The translations under genes and the position numbers were made by a program. From assembly GCF_014837015.1 (NCBI RefSeq), contig NZ_JACSPT010000016.1:1-64000 (forward strand): a stretch of 64,000 nucleotides of DNA. Reading direction: 5' to 3'. Numbering within the stretch: position 1 is the first letter of the stretch; every line of letters starts with the position of its first letter. Source of the stretch: Acinetobacter pecorum (lineage in GTDB: Bacteria > Pseudomonadota > Gammaproteobacteria > Pseudomonadales > Moraxellaceae). Under the pieces are notes generated by a model that had not been told where the DNA came from, did not search any database, and saw only the letters and a list, made by a program, of their open reading frames with translations. Of this stretch, positions 24,312 to 33,587 are shown one piece after another.

Positions 24312-26465
24312 TTAAGAACTAGCTTTTGCTTTTTCTTGTGCCTTGAATCGAGCAAAGGCTGCAACACCTTCAGCCATACGTTTTTCCCATGCATCTTGAG
24401 AGTTGATATCAGGCAAACGACCTCGCTCTTTTTTAAACTTCACAGCTCGGATTGCTAATTCTTTCGCTTCTTCAGGGCTAAAATTGATACGCTTAGCTGA
24501 AATATGTGCTTGAACTTGTCTTAAGATCGCTTCATCCATAGCCTTAGAAAGTACTGCATACGCTGATTCGAATGGATTGATGTGATCAATCAAATCAATA
24601 TCCAAATCACGTACATTCATAAAGCGTTTTACACCCTGAATAAACGCCATGTTTGATTCAGGTTTATCGTCTGGATTTCCAGTTCCACTAGGACCAGCCG
24701 TTGTGCCTCCGAGCGTTTGTTGAGCTTGTTCAAGCTCTTTTTTCGCTTGCTGAATCAAGTTAAATGCTGCAATGGCATGTTGACGTACAGCTTCTTGATC
24801 TTCAGGCTCTAACTCCGGATATTTTTCCTGAACAATTTTGCCCAGTGCTAACTGCGTTAATTCTTCAGGTACGATATTTTCTTGGTCAAAGAGGCCACGT
24901 TCAATAGCAGATTTATTTTGAACAAAAGCCGTAATGATTTCGTTCAAATCTTCCTTACAAATACGATTGGCTTCTTCAGATTCTGGTTTTTTTAAGCCAT
25001 TAATCTCGACATGGACTTGTCCTGTCTTACCATTAATACCAACATTCGTTTTGCCTTTTTGATAGCCATCTTCACCATAATCAAAGCCATCTAAGGCACC
25101 CTGATCTTTAGGCGTAAATTCAAAGCGAGGGGCTAATACTTGCTCCATCAACAAACTGGCAGCAATGGCTTTCAGCATATCATTGACTGCTTCCACAACC
25201 AGCTTTTCAGAAGCATCTGGTTCAGCAATTAAATTGGTAAATTTAGCACGGTGTTTACCTTCAGCATCTCGAGTAGCACGACCAATAATTTGTACAATCT
25301 CAGTTAAACTACTACGGTAACCAATCGTTAAGGCATGCTCACACCAAATCCAGTCAAAGCCCTCTTTCGCCATACCTAATGCAATGATGATATCGACATG
25401 ATCACGGTTAAATCGTTGTTTTGGATCTTTCAGTGCTGAAAGTACTTTAGAGCGTTTTGCTGCATCACTATCATCAACAAGGTCAGCAACTTTTAAAATG
25501 CGCTTATTACCCATCTCTGTTGTGATTTCGATTAAATGGAAACCTGTTTCGTCATCTACCCCTTTCCAAGTCCCCATTGCATCCATGATATGTTCAACTT
25601 CAAGATGTTTACCAATTTGAGTACTTTCACGGGAATTTACATTTGGAATATGAATAATGGTCTTAAGCGAAGGATCTAAGACTTTCATCACAGCATCAGT
25701 ATATTTCCCTGTATAGAAAAAATATCCGATATCTAATGCTTTTAAATAGGTATAGCCATTAAGCTGTTCGTAATAAGTATAAGTCACAGTCTCGAACTTA
25801 TTTTCATCGGTTGGTGATAAAACTGCTTCAGAATCCCCACGGAAGTATGAACCTGTCATTGCGACAATGTGTGCTTTGTCTCGTTCCATAAACTGACTAA
25901 GTTGTGCGCCTAGTTTATTATCTGGATTACTACTCACATGGTGGAATTCATCAATCGCAATCAGCCGATTATCAAATGCTTCTACACCAAGCTCTTCAAC
26001 AGCAAAGCGGAAGGTTGCATGTGTACACACTAATACTTTGTCTTCACCCGCTAAGAATTCACCGACTGCTTTTACTTTAGACTTTGCAACTTTTTCATCA
26101 TCAGCATTGGGTGCATTACATAGATTCCAATGCGGTTGTACTTTCCAATCTGCCCAGAAGCCATGCTTAGTTAATTCCTCATCTGCAAAGCTACTGCCAA
26201 TAGAGCGTTCAGGCACCACAATTAGTGCTTGCTGAATCCCTTGATTGGCTAATTTATCCAAAGCAACAAACATCAATGCACGTGATTTACCTGACGCTGG
26301 TGGTGATTTAATTAGTAGGTATTGTTCACCACGTTTATCATAGGCGCGCTCCTGCATTGGACGCATACCTAGTTCATTGGCTTTATTTGAGGCTCCTGTA
26401 CAAGCTGTTTTGATGGAAACAGCAGGGACAGTTCGTTGGTTGGTTGGATTTTCTGAAGTTGTCAT
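24312..26465 (-). CDS. DEAD/DEAH-type SF2 helicase of a restriction-like system
   Basis: 717 residues. The Walker A region is SPPASGKSR (54-62), motif II is DEFHH near 175, motif III is MTGSYFR, and motif VI is QIIGRATRDAEGKH. The C-terminal 60 residues (AVKFKKERGRLPDINSQDAW and a following helix) resemble the small domain of the next two genes. Its ATG overlaps the methyltransferase stop by 4 bases. It is expected to use ATP to move on or remodel DNA for the nuclease; no nuclease motif is apparent in it. Confidence 0.88.
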   Translation of the reverse strand: MTTSENPTNQRTVPAVSIKTACTGASNKANELGMRPMQERAYDKRGEQYLLIKSPPASGKSRALMFVALDKLANQGIQQALIVVPERSIGSSFADEELTKHGFWADWKVQPHWNLCNAPNADDEKVAKSKVKAVGEFLAGEDKVLVCTHATFRFAVEELGVEAFDNRLIAIDEFHHVSSNPDNKLGAQLSQFMERDKAHIVAMTGSYFRGDSEAVLSPTDENKFETVTYTYYEQLNGYTYLKALDIGYFFYTGKYTDAVMKVLDPSLKTIIHIPNVNSRESTQIGKHLEVEHIMDAMGTWKGVDDETGFHLIEITTEMGNKRILKVADLVDDSDAAKRSKVLSALKDPKQRFNRDHVDIIIALGMAKEGFDWIWCEHALTIGYRSSLTEIVQIIGRATRDAEGKHRAKFTNLIAEPDASEKLVVEAVNDMLKAIAASLLMEQVLAPRFEFTPKDQGALDGFDYGEDGYQKGKTNVGINGKTGQVHVEINGLKKPESEEANRICKEDLNEIITAFVQNKSAIERGLFDQENIVPEELTQLALGKIVQEKYPELEPEDQEAVRQHAIAAFNLIQQAKKELEQAQQTLGGTTAGPSGTGNPDDKPESNMAFIQGVKRFMNVRDLDIDLIDHINPFESAYAVLSKAMDEAILRQVQAHISAKRINFSPEEAKELAIRAVKFKKERGRLPDINSQDAWEKRMAEGVAAFARFKAQEKAKASS

Positions 26466-29230
26466 GCTTTTTTCTTCCCAGCTTGTTTTGAAGTCATTTC
26501 TGTATACATTGAAAATAGTTTTTCTAAGCGTTCTGTGTCATTTTTAAAGCGACGGCCTATATAGATACGCTCTAGTACCGCATCATTTTCTTCATGTGCT
26601 TGGCGTAGGTTCTCTGGCATTTTTTCTGGATCATAAAGATCCGCAATTGTTGCAGGGAAATGCGCTTCACGAGCTAATAGAATATTTTCAGCACACCGAG
26701 TTAAATCAGCTTTATTTTTTTCGGTGAGTTTTGGTATAGGAAAAGTATTCCAACCAAGTGTATTAGAGTAGGAAAACCGCATCTCTAATCTAGAACACAC
26801 TGTTCCTATCCAAATCTGATGGACTTTAGAAACTAATAAGGCAAAATTCCATAATGGAGCATCATATAATGCAAAGGCTTTATTATGTACAATATAATCA
26901 TTACCTTTTAAATCAACTGGTAAAAATTCTCTATTTTCTGAACTCACAATCGGAACTATGAGGAGGTTCTCTTTTGCCTCATATTGATCCCTGAACCTAT
27001 ACGGTAATTCAACTAATTTTTGAGCTTGCTTATCTTTAGTCTTTTCTAATCTGACTAATTTTACTTGATTGATTCTACTCGCAATTAAATCTATTGTTAA
27101 AGCTGCACTCAAATTCTCATCAGTAATCCAAATACATTTACGAGGACTCCCGTTAATTAACTCTTTAGAACCAACTAATGGACGTAAAAAACTTTTAATC
27201 GAATCATTTTTGTTAGCTATTTCATTAGCTTCTTGATTGGTCAGCATGAGTGCATTTGCATAATAAGGGTGATTGCCAAATTGCATTGGAGCTCTATCAT
27301 CTGGTACAAATGACTTGGGTTGCACAAAAATATTTGGCCCTGCTACAAGATAGCCATTAATGAAATCCACCTCTCTGATAATAAGCTCATCATTACCATC
27401 CAAATCATAAATTCTATTTCGTTTGCTATTTTTCTTACTTGTTAACCCAATTATTGATACAGTAACCCCAGCATTATGACTTGCTAAATTTGCCCATTTA
27501 AAAGATGTATAACAAAAATCTATTTTTACGTTATCTTGTAATATAAACGACCAGAGAGCGGATACTTGTATTCCTTGGCAAATTGAATTTGTTGTCACAA
27601 ATGCTGAACTAGCTTCTACATGATTTAAATAGTCTCGAGCTTTCATAAACCAGCCAGATACATAATCTAGAGAAAGAATATCCTTAACTCTCCCTTTCGA
27701 TACCTTGTCTAAATCTTGTTTCTGCTCATCAGTTTGGTATTTTCGTCCAATGTATGGAGGATTACCGCAAATATAAGTTTCAGTTGCCTCAGAATCAAAA
27801 TTAAATTCAGGTTGATCTAATGGTGTAGAAAAAAGATCATCACCCACAACTTTAATATTATTGTTCTCTGGTGAGCAAATTCCTAACCAATCAACTCTCA
27901 AAGCATTATCACAAATAATCCAGTTGTCTTTAGAAAGTGGCAATACTGTTTGTAAAGCTTCAATCTGACCACAGTACTGAACATTCGACTGATACTCAGC
28001 AATCACCAATGCTAAACGAGCAATCTCAGCTGGAAAGCTATTGATCTCAATACCACGGAAATTCGTTAATGGAATATCAGTCGCACGTCCACCTTCATTG
28101 CGAAGCTCATTAATTTGAGCCTCAATTTTACGTAGCTCTTTATACGCAATAACAAGGAAATTTCCCGAGCCACATGCAGGGTCAAAAACACGAATACGTG
28201 CAATACGTTTACGTAAATTGAGCAGTTTTAAAGGACTTTCCTTTGATGCTTCTAATTGTTCATTTAAATCATCTAAAAATAAAGGATTTAAAACCTTTAA
28301 GATGTTTGGCACACTGGTGTAATGCATGCCCAAAGAACCACGCTCGTCATCATTGGTAACAGCCTGAATCATTGAACCAAAAATATCGGGATTAATCTTT
28401 TGCCAATTCAACTCACCAGCATGTAGTAAATAAGTACGGGCAATCTTCGAAAATTTAGGAACCTCAGTACTACCAGAGAATAAACCGCCATTTACATACG
28501 GGAATTTTTTCGCCCATACAGGTAATTTAGTAGTATCACGCGCTGAATGATCTACATTCATTGCATGAAACAGAGTGCTGATGACTTCATGGGTATTACT
28601 TGAATCACGCTCTGACATTTGCTCAATTGTTTGCGTGAAGATACCACCTGGCTGAAATATTTCTGTATCTTCTGCAAAGAAACAAAAAATTAAACGTGCC
28701 ATGAAATGATTCATGTCTTGGCGACGTTCTTCAGTTGCCCAATCGGGATTCTCTTTTAAAAGCTCAATATAAAGCTTATTTAATCGGCCTGTTGCACGTA
28801 CATCAATCGGGTTATCTTTAATCTCTCGAATAGTAGCAATACCAGCCAGAGGTAAGAAAAAACCAAAATGTTCTGCAAAAGCATGGAATGCTGAACTAAT
28901 AGTCTCACCAGAGATCAGGTCTTCAGCTTGTAAATTCAAACCATCAGTAGCAAGAATGAACTTGGCTTTTGCTTTCTCTGTTGCCTTACTTTCTCGTAAA
29001 CTCTTGAAGACTTCAGATACTTTGTCTTGGTCGCATACGGCAATATGAATATGGTTACGCTGCAATACACCATTTTGAATATCTGATGAGTTGCTTTGAC
29101 CTGCTCGAAGTTTTTTTATTGTTGTTTCTTTATTACCAAATGCTCTTAAAAAATCAAAAGCAAACTCTTGAGCATCAAAAGGTTTTGCTGCGAGCTCGGA
29201 TACGGCTGCTTCAATTTCAACTGCGTTCAT
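26462..29230 (-). CDS. MmeI-like adenine-specific DNA methyltransferase
   Basis: 922 residues, class I SAM-dependent DNA methyltransferase. The N-terminal region resembles the MmeI N-terminal and helical spacer domains. Motif I is FDPACGSGNFL near 347, and the catalytic NPPY is at about 493 (CGNPPYIGRKY). A C-terminal target-recognition region follows, with WNTFPIPKLTEKNK near 835. I do not see a PD-(D/E)xK nuclease motif of the MmeI type at the N-terminus, which suggests modification only, with cleavage left to the GIY-YIG partner. First gene of a four-gene operon. Confidence 0.88.
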   Translation of the reverse strand: MNAVEIEAAVSELAAKPFDAQEFAFDFLRAFGNKETTIKKLRAGQSNSSDIQNGVLQRNHIHIAVCDQDKVSEVFKSLRESKATEKAKAKFILATDGLNLQAEDLISGETISSAFHAFAEHFGFFLPLAGIATIREIKDNPIDVRATGRLNKLYIELLKENPDWATEERRQDMNHFMARLIFCFFAEDTEIFQPGGIFTQTIEQMSERDSSNTHEVISTLFHAMNVDHSARDTTKLPVWAKKFPYVNGGLFSGSTEVPKFSKIARTYLLHAGELNWQKINPDIFGSMIQAVTNDDERGSLGMHYTSVPNILKVLNPLFLDDLNEQLEASKESPLKLLNLRKRIARIRVFDPACGSGNFLVIAYKELRKIEAQINELRNEGGRATDIPLTNFRGIEINSFPAEIARLALVIAEYQSNVQYCGQIEALQTVLPLSKDNWIICDNALRVDWLGICSPENNNIKVVGDDLFSTPLDQPEFNFDSEATETYICGNPPYIGRKYQTDEQKQDLDKVSKGRVKDILSLDYVSGWFMKARDYLNHVEASSAFVTTNSICQGIQVSALWSFILQDNVKIDFCYTSFKWANLASHNAGVTVSIIGLTSKKNSKRNRIYDLDGNDELIIREVDFINGYLVAGPNIFVQPKSFVPDDRAPMQFGNHPYYANALMLTNQEANEIANKNDSIKSFLRPLVGSKELINGSPRKCIWITDENLSAALTIDLIASRINQVKLVRLEKTKDKQAQKLVELPYRFRDQYEAKENLLIVPIVSSENREFLPVDLKGNDYIVHNKAFALYDAPLWNFALLVSKVHQIWIGTVCSRLEMRFSYSNTLGWNTFPIPKLTEKNKADLTRCAENILLAREAHFPATIADLYDPEKMPENLRQAHEENDAVLERIYIGRRFKNDTERLEKLFSMYTEMTSKQAGKKKA

Positions 29231-29309
29231 GATAATACAATTTAAATAAATTCAATATGAGATGCAGTCTATCAACCATCAGCAATAAAAAAAATCACAC
29301 CTTGATAAA

Positions 29310-30317
29310 TTATCCATTCCACATTAAATAATTGTTCGCTTTGCCCTGCTCATAAGCCCATTCCGCCACCTTATGCGACCTCTCTTTATCCGTCAAAAAA
29401 CCTAGTACAGATATCTGATCCACAATAATCAAATTATGTTCTTCATTCCGTTCTTGCCACTTATGCAGGAACTCATTTGATGCAAGCAAATTACTTTTCT
29501 TAGAATTACAACTTGAATCTGCTAACACAAAGTTATGCCCTGTATCAGATGGGTATATTGACCAAGGAATAAAATGATCGACTGCATAATTGCCTTTTTT
29601 CATTACCTTATTACAGTAGAAGCATTTACATTCTTGCAATTCGACCAAGATATTTGCCACAGCATTCAATTGATTTCGAGTTGGCTCAAACATAAACTGT
29701 TCAAGGTTTGGGAGTTTATTTAAGATGGGTGCATTACTACTGTTTTTTCGAATGTAATCAATCCATCGCTTTTGACATAGCTCTTCAATAATCTCGCTAA
29801 ACTGGCGTAAACAAAACATGGCTTGGGGTAGTAAAGTCAGCTGTTGCTTAGATTGCTCAAATTGATATAAAAACTCGAAATTTTGCCCATTGATGTTTTG
29901 CAGATAACGTACCGGCATCTCTTTTACGGTACGAGCCACATCTTTAACCAACTTGGACCAAACAACGGAATTTCGCCTCAATAATCCAAGAGATGAATAA
30001 ATCTGTCTTAGCTCAATAATTTGATTGACGATTGCTGCTTGCTTACCATTATTTTGATTTAAGATCAGTTGCCCTTCGTCATTGAAAGTATATGGCACAG
30101 CCTGTTTCCAATACAACTCAATAAACTTTTCAGCAATCTCTGTATATTCAAGTGCTAGGCCTTCTCCTGAATCTTGTCCCTTTTCGATAGCTAATCGACT
30201 GAGACTAATCAGTAGCGCAAATTTATAAGTACTGCTAAAACTACCTGACTGTAGAATAAGCTGAACATTTTTAAGAAACTTAAGCTGTTCTTGTGCCGTG
30301 GGAATGGAACTAATCAT
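29310..30317 (-). CDS. HNH endonuclease domain protein
   Basis: 335 residues. The C-terminal third holds a zinc-linked HNH motif: CKCFYCNKVMKKG, then YAVDHFIPWS with the Asp-His pair, and VLADSSCNSKKSN. The N-terminal 200 residues are helical and not recognised. It overlaps the methyltransferase gene by 8 bases, so both come from one transcript. Such HNH/methyltransferase pairs occur in accessory islands, and a defence role is likely but not shown. The target sequence is unknown. Confidence 0.8.
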   Translation of the reverse strand: MISSIPTAQEQLKFLKNVQLILQSGSFSSTYKFALLISLSRLAIEKGQDSGEGLALEYTEIAEKFIELYWKQAVPYTFNDEGQLILNQNNGKQAAIVNQIIELRQIYSSLGLLRRNSVVWSKLVKDVARTVKEMPVRYLQNINGQNFEFLYQFEQSKQQLTLLPQAMFCLRQFSEIIEELCQKRWIDYIRKNSSNAPILNKLPNLEQFMFEPTRNQLNAVANILVELQECKCFYCNKVMKKGNYAVDHFIPWSIYPSDTGHNFVLADSSCNSKKSNLLASNEFLHKWQERNEEHNLIIVDQISVLGFLTDKERSHKVAEWAYEQGKANNYLMWNG

Positions 30318-30903
30318 TTTTCTTCCAAAGCAGGTTTAACCACTGCTCTTCTCGCTCAGGTCTTTTATCAACCATGATCCACTGATGAATCAAACTGACA
30401 TGAGAAAATTTTTCGAGTAACTCTTCCGCTTGGCATTCATTCAAATCGGTAAACTCTCGACCACCTTTCTCTCGGTCTGAATCCCCATATTTAAATGACA
30501 TATAGATCACGCCACCTGGCTTTAATGCTCGAAGCAACCTTTGCAGTACTTCAGCTAATCGATGACGCTGACAGTGCAATAATGAGGCACATGCCCAAAT
30601 CCCATCATAAACAGCCACTTCACTCAGCTCATAAAAGCTTTGATACTTGACTTGAATGCCCGTCAGCTCCGTTGCCTTTTTAACAAGTTCTTCTGAATAG
30701 TCTATTGCATCGACCTGATAGCCTTTGTTTTTAAAAGCCAGAGTATCTCGTCCTGAGCCACAACCGACGTCAAGAATCCGAGCACCTTCGGGCAACTCAG
30801 CTAAAAATGGCTGATATAGGCTTTCCATATCAACTTCAAACGTTGAAGCTGTGAATTCTTCTGCATGTTTATTGTAGTAGTCTATTGTTTTCATTGCGGA
30901 CAC
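30310..30903 (-). CDS. Class I SAM-dependent methyltransferase
   Basis: 197 residues. The SAM-binding motif ILDVGCGSGRDTLAF is at about 41-55, and DAIDYSEELVKKA is the acidic-loop region. There is no NPPY or DPPY, so it is not a typical DNA amino-methyltransferase; small-molecule or protein methylation is equally possible. It overlaps the HNH gene. It begins 63 bases downstream of the AlpA-like gene's stop, beyond a terminator. Confidence 0.85.
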   Translation of the reverse strand: MSAMKTIDYYNKHAEEFTASTFEVDMESLYQPFLAELPEGARILDVGCGSGRDTLAFKNKGYQVDAIDYSEELVKKATELTGIQVKYQSFYELSEVAVYDGIWACASLLHCQRHRLAEVLQRLLRALKPGGVIYMSFKYGDSDREKGGREFTDLNECQAEELLEKFSHVSLIHQWIMVDKRPEREEQWLNLLWKKND

Positions 30904-30943
30904 TTAGGCTAAAAGACATTTTCAGTCTACAAGAAAATAAAAA

Positions 30944-30971
30944 AATAAGGGAGCTAAGAGCATCCCTTATT
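30944..30971 (-). terminator. Terminator after the AlpA-like gene
   Basis: AATAAGGGA (30944-30952) and TCCCTTATT (30963-30971) form a stem that includes the stop codon of the AlpA-like gene. On the minus strand it is followed by a run of T (TTTTTTATTTT). It separates the backbone genes from the HNH/methyltransferase pair. Confidence 0.75.
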
Positions 30972-31197
30972 CTCGACTCGCCAACTTACTTTCAATCCAT
31001 TGATGGATCTCATAAGCTGACCAGCCGATACGATTTTGAGTAATTTTAACTTTCTTTGGAAAAGTTGGATCATAGTAGGGGGAGTCCTCATCCATCATCT
31101 CGTAGATGGTAGAACGCCCCACACCGACAAATTCTACGACCTGCTTAATGCTGATGAGTTGATTCATTTGAAATGTTTGACCGATAAACGCATTCAT
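30967..31197 (-). CDS. AlpA-like phage/island regulatory protein
   Basis: 76 residues with a MerR/AlpA-type helix-turn-helix: LISIKQVVEFVGVGRSTIYE, then FPKKVKITQNRIGW and HQWIESKLA. AlpA proteins act as small activators or excisionases in P4-like elements and islands, which suits the integrase of this one. It may start at the internal Met at 31164 or so; the frame opens at 31197. It lies about 95 bases after the metal-binding-type protein gene. Confidence 0.87.
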   Translation of the reverse strand: MNAFIGQTFQMNQLISIKQVVEFVGVGRSTIYEMMDEDSPYYDPTFPKKVKITQNRIGWSAYEIHQWIESKLASRE

Positions 31198-31292
31198 GAG
31201 GCTAGCTCCTAATCATTGATGCGAGCGGCTATTCGCTCAAATAATAGAGCTGGTCTGTAAAATTTAACGTTAGCTATCTTCTCTCCTCTCGC

Positions 31293-32195
31293 TTAATTCA
31301 CAGCTCTTACACTTTGCTGTAACCCCTGCTGAATATCCTGTACAAACTCTTCAGGCGAAGCTTGTTGCTCCACCGCCCGGTTCTGTTCTTGTTCAGGATA
31401 GTATTCTTCCAGCACATCTAAGCCTTCCTCTATATCCGTTTCAAACCGTGCATTGGCAAAACCTCGTCTGGCAATATGATCTACAGCTTCTTGATAGAAT
31501 CCGGCCTGCTTACTCTGTTCATCAATCTGCTTAGCTTGGGTAATCGCATCATTCAGACTAATGCCCTCCCGTAAAGTCAGATCCACGTAATACACCGGCT
31601 GACGATAGCTTTGTGTGGTGCTTTTGCCTCTTAAAGTCAGTTGCAAAGGCAAGCAAGATAATAAGCCTCCTGAAGCTGCATGGTAATAACTCAATCGTGC
31701 TGCCAAAGTCCGAATACTGTTAAAGCCGGTGGTTCTAAAGATGAAGGTGCCAAATTCATCCGAATCATCCAAATTCACATGTAAACGACCATAGGGCTTA
31801 CAGTTGCCGCCTTGTGCCAGAGGACATAAATCAGGTGATGGGCATGGATGTTGCTCTACCCCTTGATTGGTTAAACGCTGGCAGGTTTCTCCATTGCCGA
31901 CACAGACTGGCCGTCCAGTCTGGCGGTCAAATAAGCTGTATTCTGCACGTAGGTTTAAGTCAGGATCATTGAAGATCATTCTGACAGGAATTGAGCGTAG
32001 CTTTTGATTGGGAGTATTGGCTCGAAGCTGTTCATCCAGTGGATGTTTTACCCAGCCACTCTCCTTGCTTTGGATCTGGGAAGTAATGGTGAACTGATCA
32101 TCTTTTTCAGGTAGGCGTTTTCCATTCTTTTCTACTACCCGACCAATACTAATACGCCCTAGAGCTGGTGGTGTAATCGCTAAACCTTTAATCAT
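31293..32195 (-). CDS. Island protein of the 'hydrolase or metal-binding protein' family
   Basis: 300 residues. Cysteines near the middle (CVGNGETCQRL, HPCPSPDLCPLAQGGNC) suggest a metal site. It begins MIKGLAITPPALGRISIGRV, the typical opening of this family. This family usually sits between the AlpA-like gene and a YqaJ exonuclease in such islands, as here. The biochemical role is not established; single-strand DNA handling together with YqaJ is likely from context. The AGGAAAA leader lies just before the start. Confidence 0.75.
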   Translation of the reverse strand: MIKGLAITPPALGRISIGRVVEKNGKRLPEKDDQFTITSQIQSKESGWVKHPLDEQLRANTPNQKLRSIPVRMIFNDPDLNLRAEYSLFDRQTGRPVCVGNGETCQRLTNQGVEQHPCPSPDLCPLAQGGNCKPYGRLHVNLDDSDEFGTFIFRTTGFNSIRTLAARLSYYHAASGGLLSCLPLQLTLRGKSTTQSYRQPVYYVDLTLREGISLNDAITQAKQIDEQSKQAGFYQEAVDHIARRGFANARFETDIEEGLDVLEEYYPEQEQNRAVEQQASPEEFVQDIQQGLQQSVRAVN

Positions 32196-32372
32196 TCTAT
32201 TTTCCTCAATTTGATTTTTTTACAGATCATCCAGCTTTATGTAGATCACCTGATTCAATAAATATGTATATAGCTCGCTACAAAAGCCGCGACCGTATTG
32301 CCCTCTATTCCTAGCGAATGGAGGGCGGAGAACGTTTTTTGTGCATCGCTATTTGAATGGGCTGAAACAGAC

Positions 32373-33437
32373 TTAGTCGGTATAGATGTTGAATCGACGA
32401 CTGCCTTGCTTCTGAAGTGGATAAAGCTCAATGAGTTCAGGCTGATGCTGAAGCAATGCTTTGGTATTCAGACTGATTGAGTCCTTGGCTTTCTTCCACA
32501 CCACAGAACCATGAGCAAAGGTGGCTCGTTCAGCATCTTTCATCAGCATTTGGATGTGATGCTTCAGCTGGTCAAAGCGTTCCTGCTTGTGCTGAATCTC
32601 TTCCTTCATTTTGATGAGCTGATCGAACATCAAGTTGGCATTTTCATTTTGCGAGAGATCTTCAACGCTTAGTGGGATATGCGCTGGATAGAGTTGCTGA
32701 ATCGCTTTGGCTGCGGATTCACTGGCATCTACAGATGGCGGAGTATCCGTTTCCACACATTCCCAGAAATAACCCTCTGCCTTAATAATGTGTTGAATCA
32801 CTGATTCAGAACGGCTGACTTTAAAGATCTTGGTTTCATGCCCACAGATCAGGACACAGACATGCGCTGCCTGTTTACCTGTGACTGCAAGTTGATGCTG
32901 CACCTGACAGAGTACGTATAAAGGCACACCATCTCTCCAGAGTTTAGCGCCATGTTCTCCGGCTGTTTTACACTCCAGGATCTGCACGTCATCACTCCCC
33001 ACCACCGCATAATCCAGATTTGCCAACATAAAGGCTTTGTCTGGATCGGGATGCTGAAGCACGGCATTCACTCGTCTCACTTTATTATTAGTGTGCAGAC
33101 TGTAGTACTCAGCCACCAATGGCTCTAGCTGTTTGCCCCAATACAGCGGTGCAACGCCTGAGCTGTCATCATCAACATTCTGCTGAGTTCGACCAGTCTT
33201 GATCATCCACAGTTCCAACATCGACATATAGGGATTCAACCCACATGCGGTTGCGGCATCACTACTGCCAATACCTTGCTTACGTACTTCCAGCCATTCC
33301 TGGTAATCCATGTTTTTAGTATTGGCTAAACGCTTGGCTGTCGTTGTTCGTTTAGCGACTGTATTTGATTGATTGCTCTCATTCGGAATTGGAAAATGAG
33401 TTCGTTGAGGGATATTTATCGGTGCAATCTGATTCAT
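32373..33437 (-). CDS. YqaJ-type viral recombinase/exonuclease
   Basis: 354 residues. The YqaJ domain covers about 45-250: WLEVRKQGIGSSDAATACGL, LYWGKQLEPLVAEYY and QILECKTAGEHGAKLW, with the D/E-x-K nuclease signature in ILECKTA. These proteins resect DNA for annealing recombination. The C-terminal 100 residues form a coiled coil. It is paired with DUF932 and the metal-binding-type protein as the recombination set of the island. Start at 33437 (MNQIAPINIPQ). Confidence 0.87.
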   Translation of the reverse strand: MNQIAPINIPQRTHFPIPNESNQSNTVAKRTTTAKRLANTKNMDYQEWLEVRKQGIGSSDAATACGLNPYMSMLELWMIKTGRTQQNVDDDSSGVAPLYWGKQLEPLVAEYYSLHTNNKVRRVNAVLQHPDPDKAFMLANLDYAVVGSDDVQILECKTAGEHGAKLWRDGVPLYVLCQVQHQLAVTGKQAAHVCVLICGHETKIFKVSRSESVIQHIIKAEGYFWECVETDTPPSVDASESAAKAIQQLYPAHIPLSVEDLSQNENANLMFDQLIKMKEEIQHKQERFDQLKHHIQMLMKDAERATFAHGSVVWKKAKDSISLNTKALLQHQPELIELYPLQKQGSRRFNIYTD

Positions 33438-33482
33438 GCTTTAATCCTTATAAATAGTGAGGTCTGTAAAAATTTTCGGCAT

Positions 33483-33512
33483 AAAAAAAGCCACATCTGG
33501 AGATGTGGCAAA
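33483..33512 (-). terminator. Terminator after the DUF932 gene
   Basis: GCCACATCT and AGATGTGGC pair around GG. On the minus strand the stem is followed by a T run (TTTTTTTAT). It lies about 75 bases beyond the DUF932 stop and upstream of yqaJ, so yqaJ likely has its own promoter or depends on readthrough. Confidence 0.8.
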
Positions 33513-33587
33513 AGGGGGGTTTCACTGGAGAAGAATCATCTGCATGACCCTTGACCATTATTGTAATAGCACTGGCTTAAATGAAAC

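Noticed and set aside
32300..32326. Hairpin GCCCTC/GAGGGC between yqaJ and the metal-binding-type gene as a terminator
   Set aside because: The stem is short with a 15-base loop, and there is no T run in the direction of these genes.
32298..32480. 60-codon plus-strand frame near the yqaJ stop
   Set aside because: It overlaps the yqaJ 3' end on the other strand and looks like chance.
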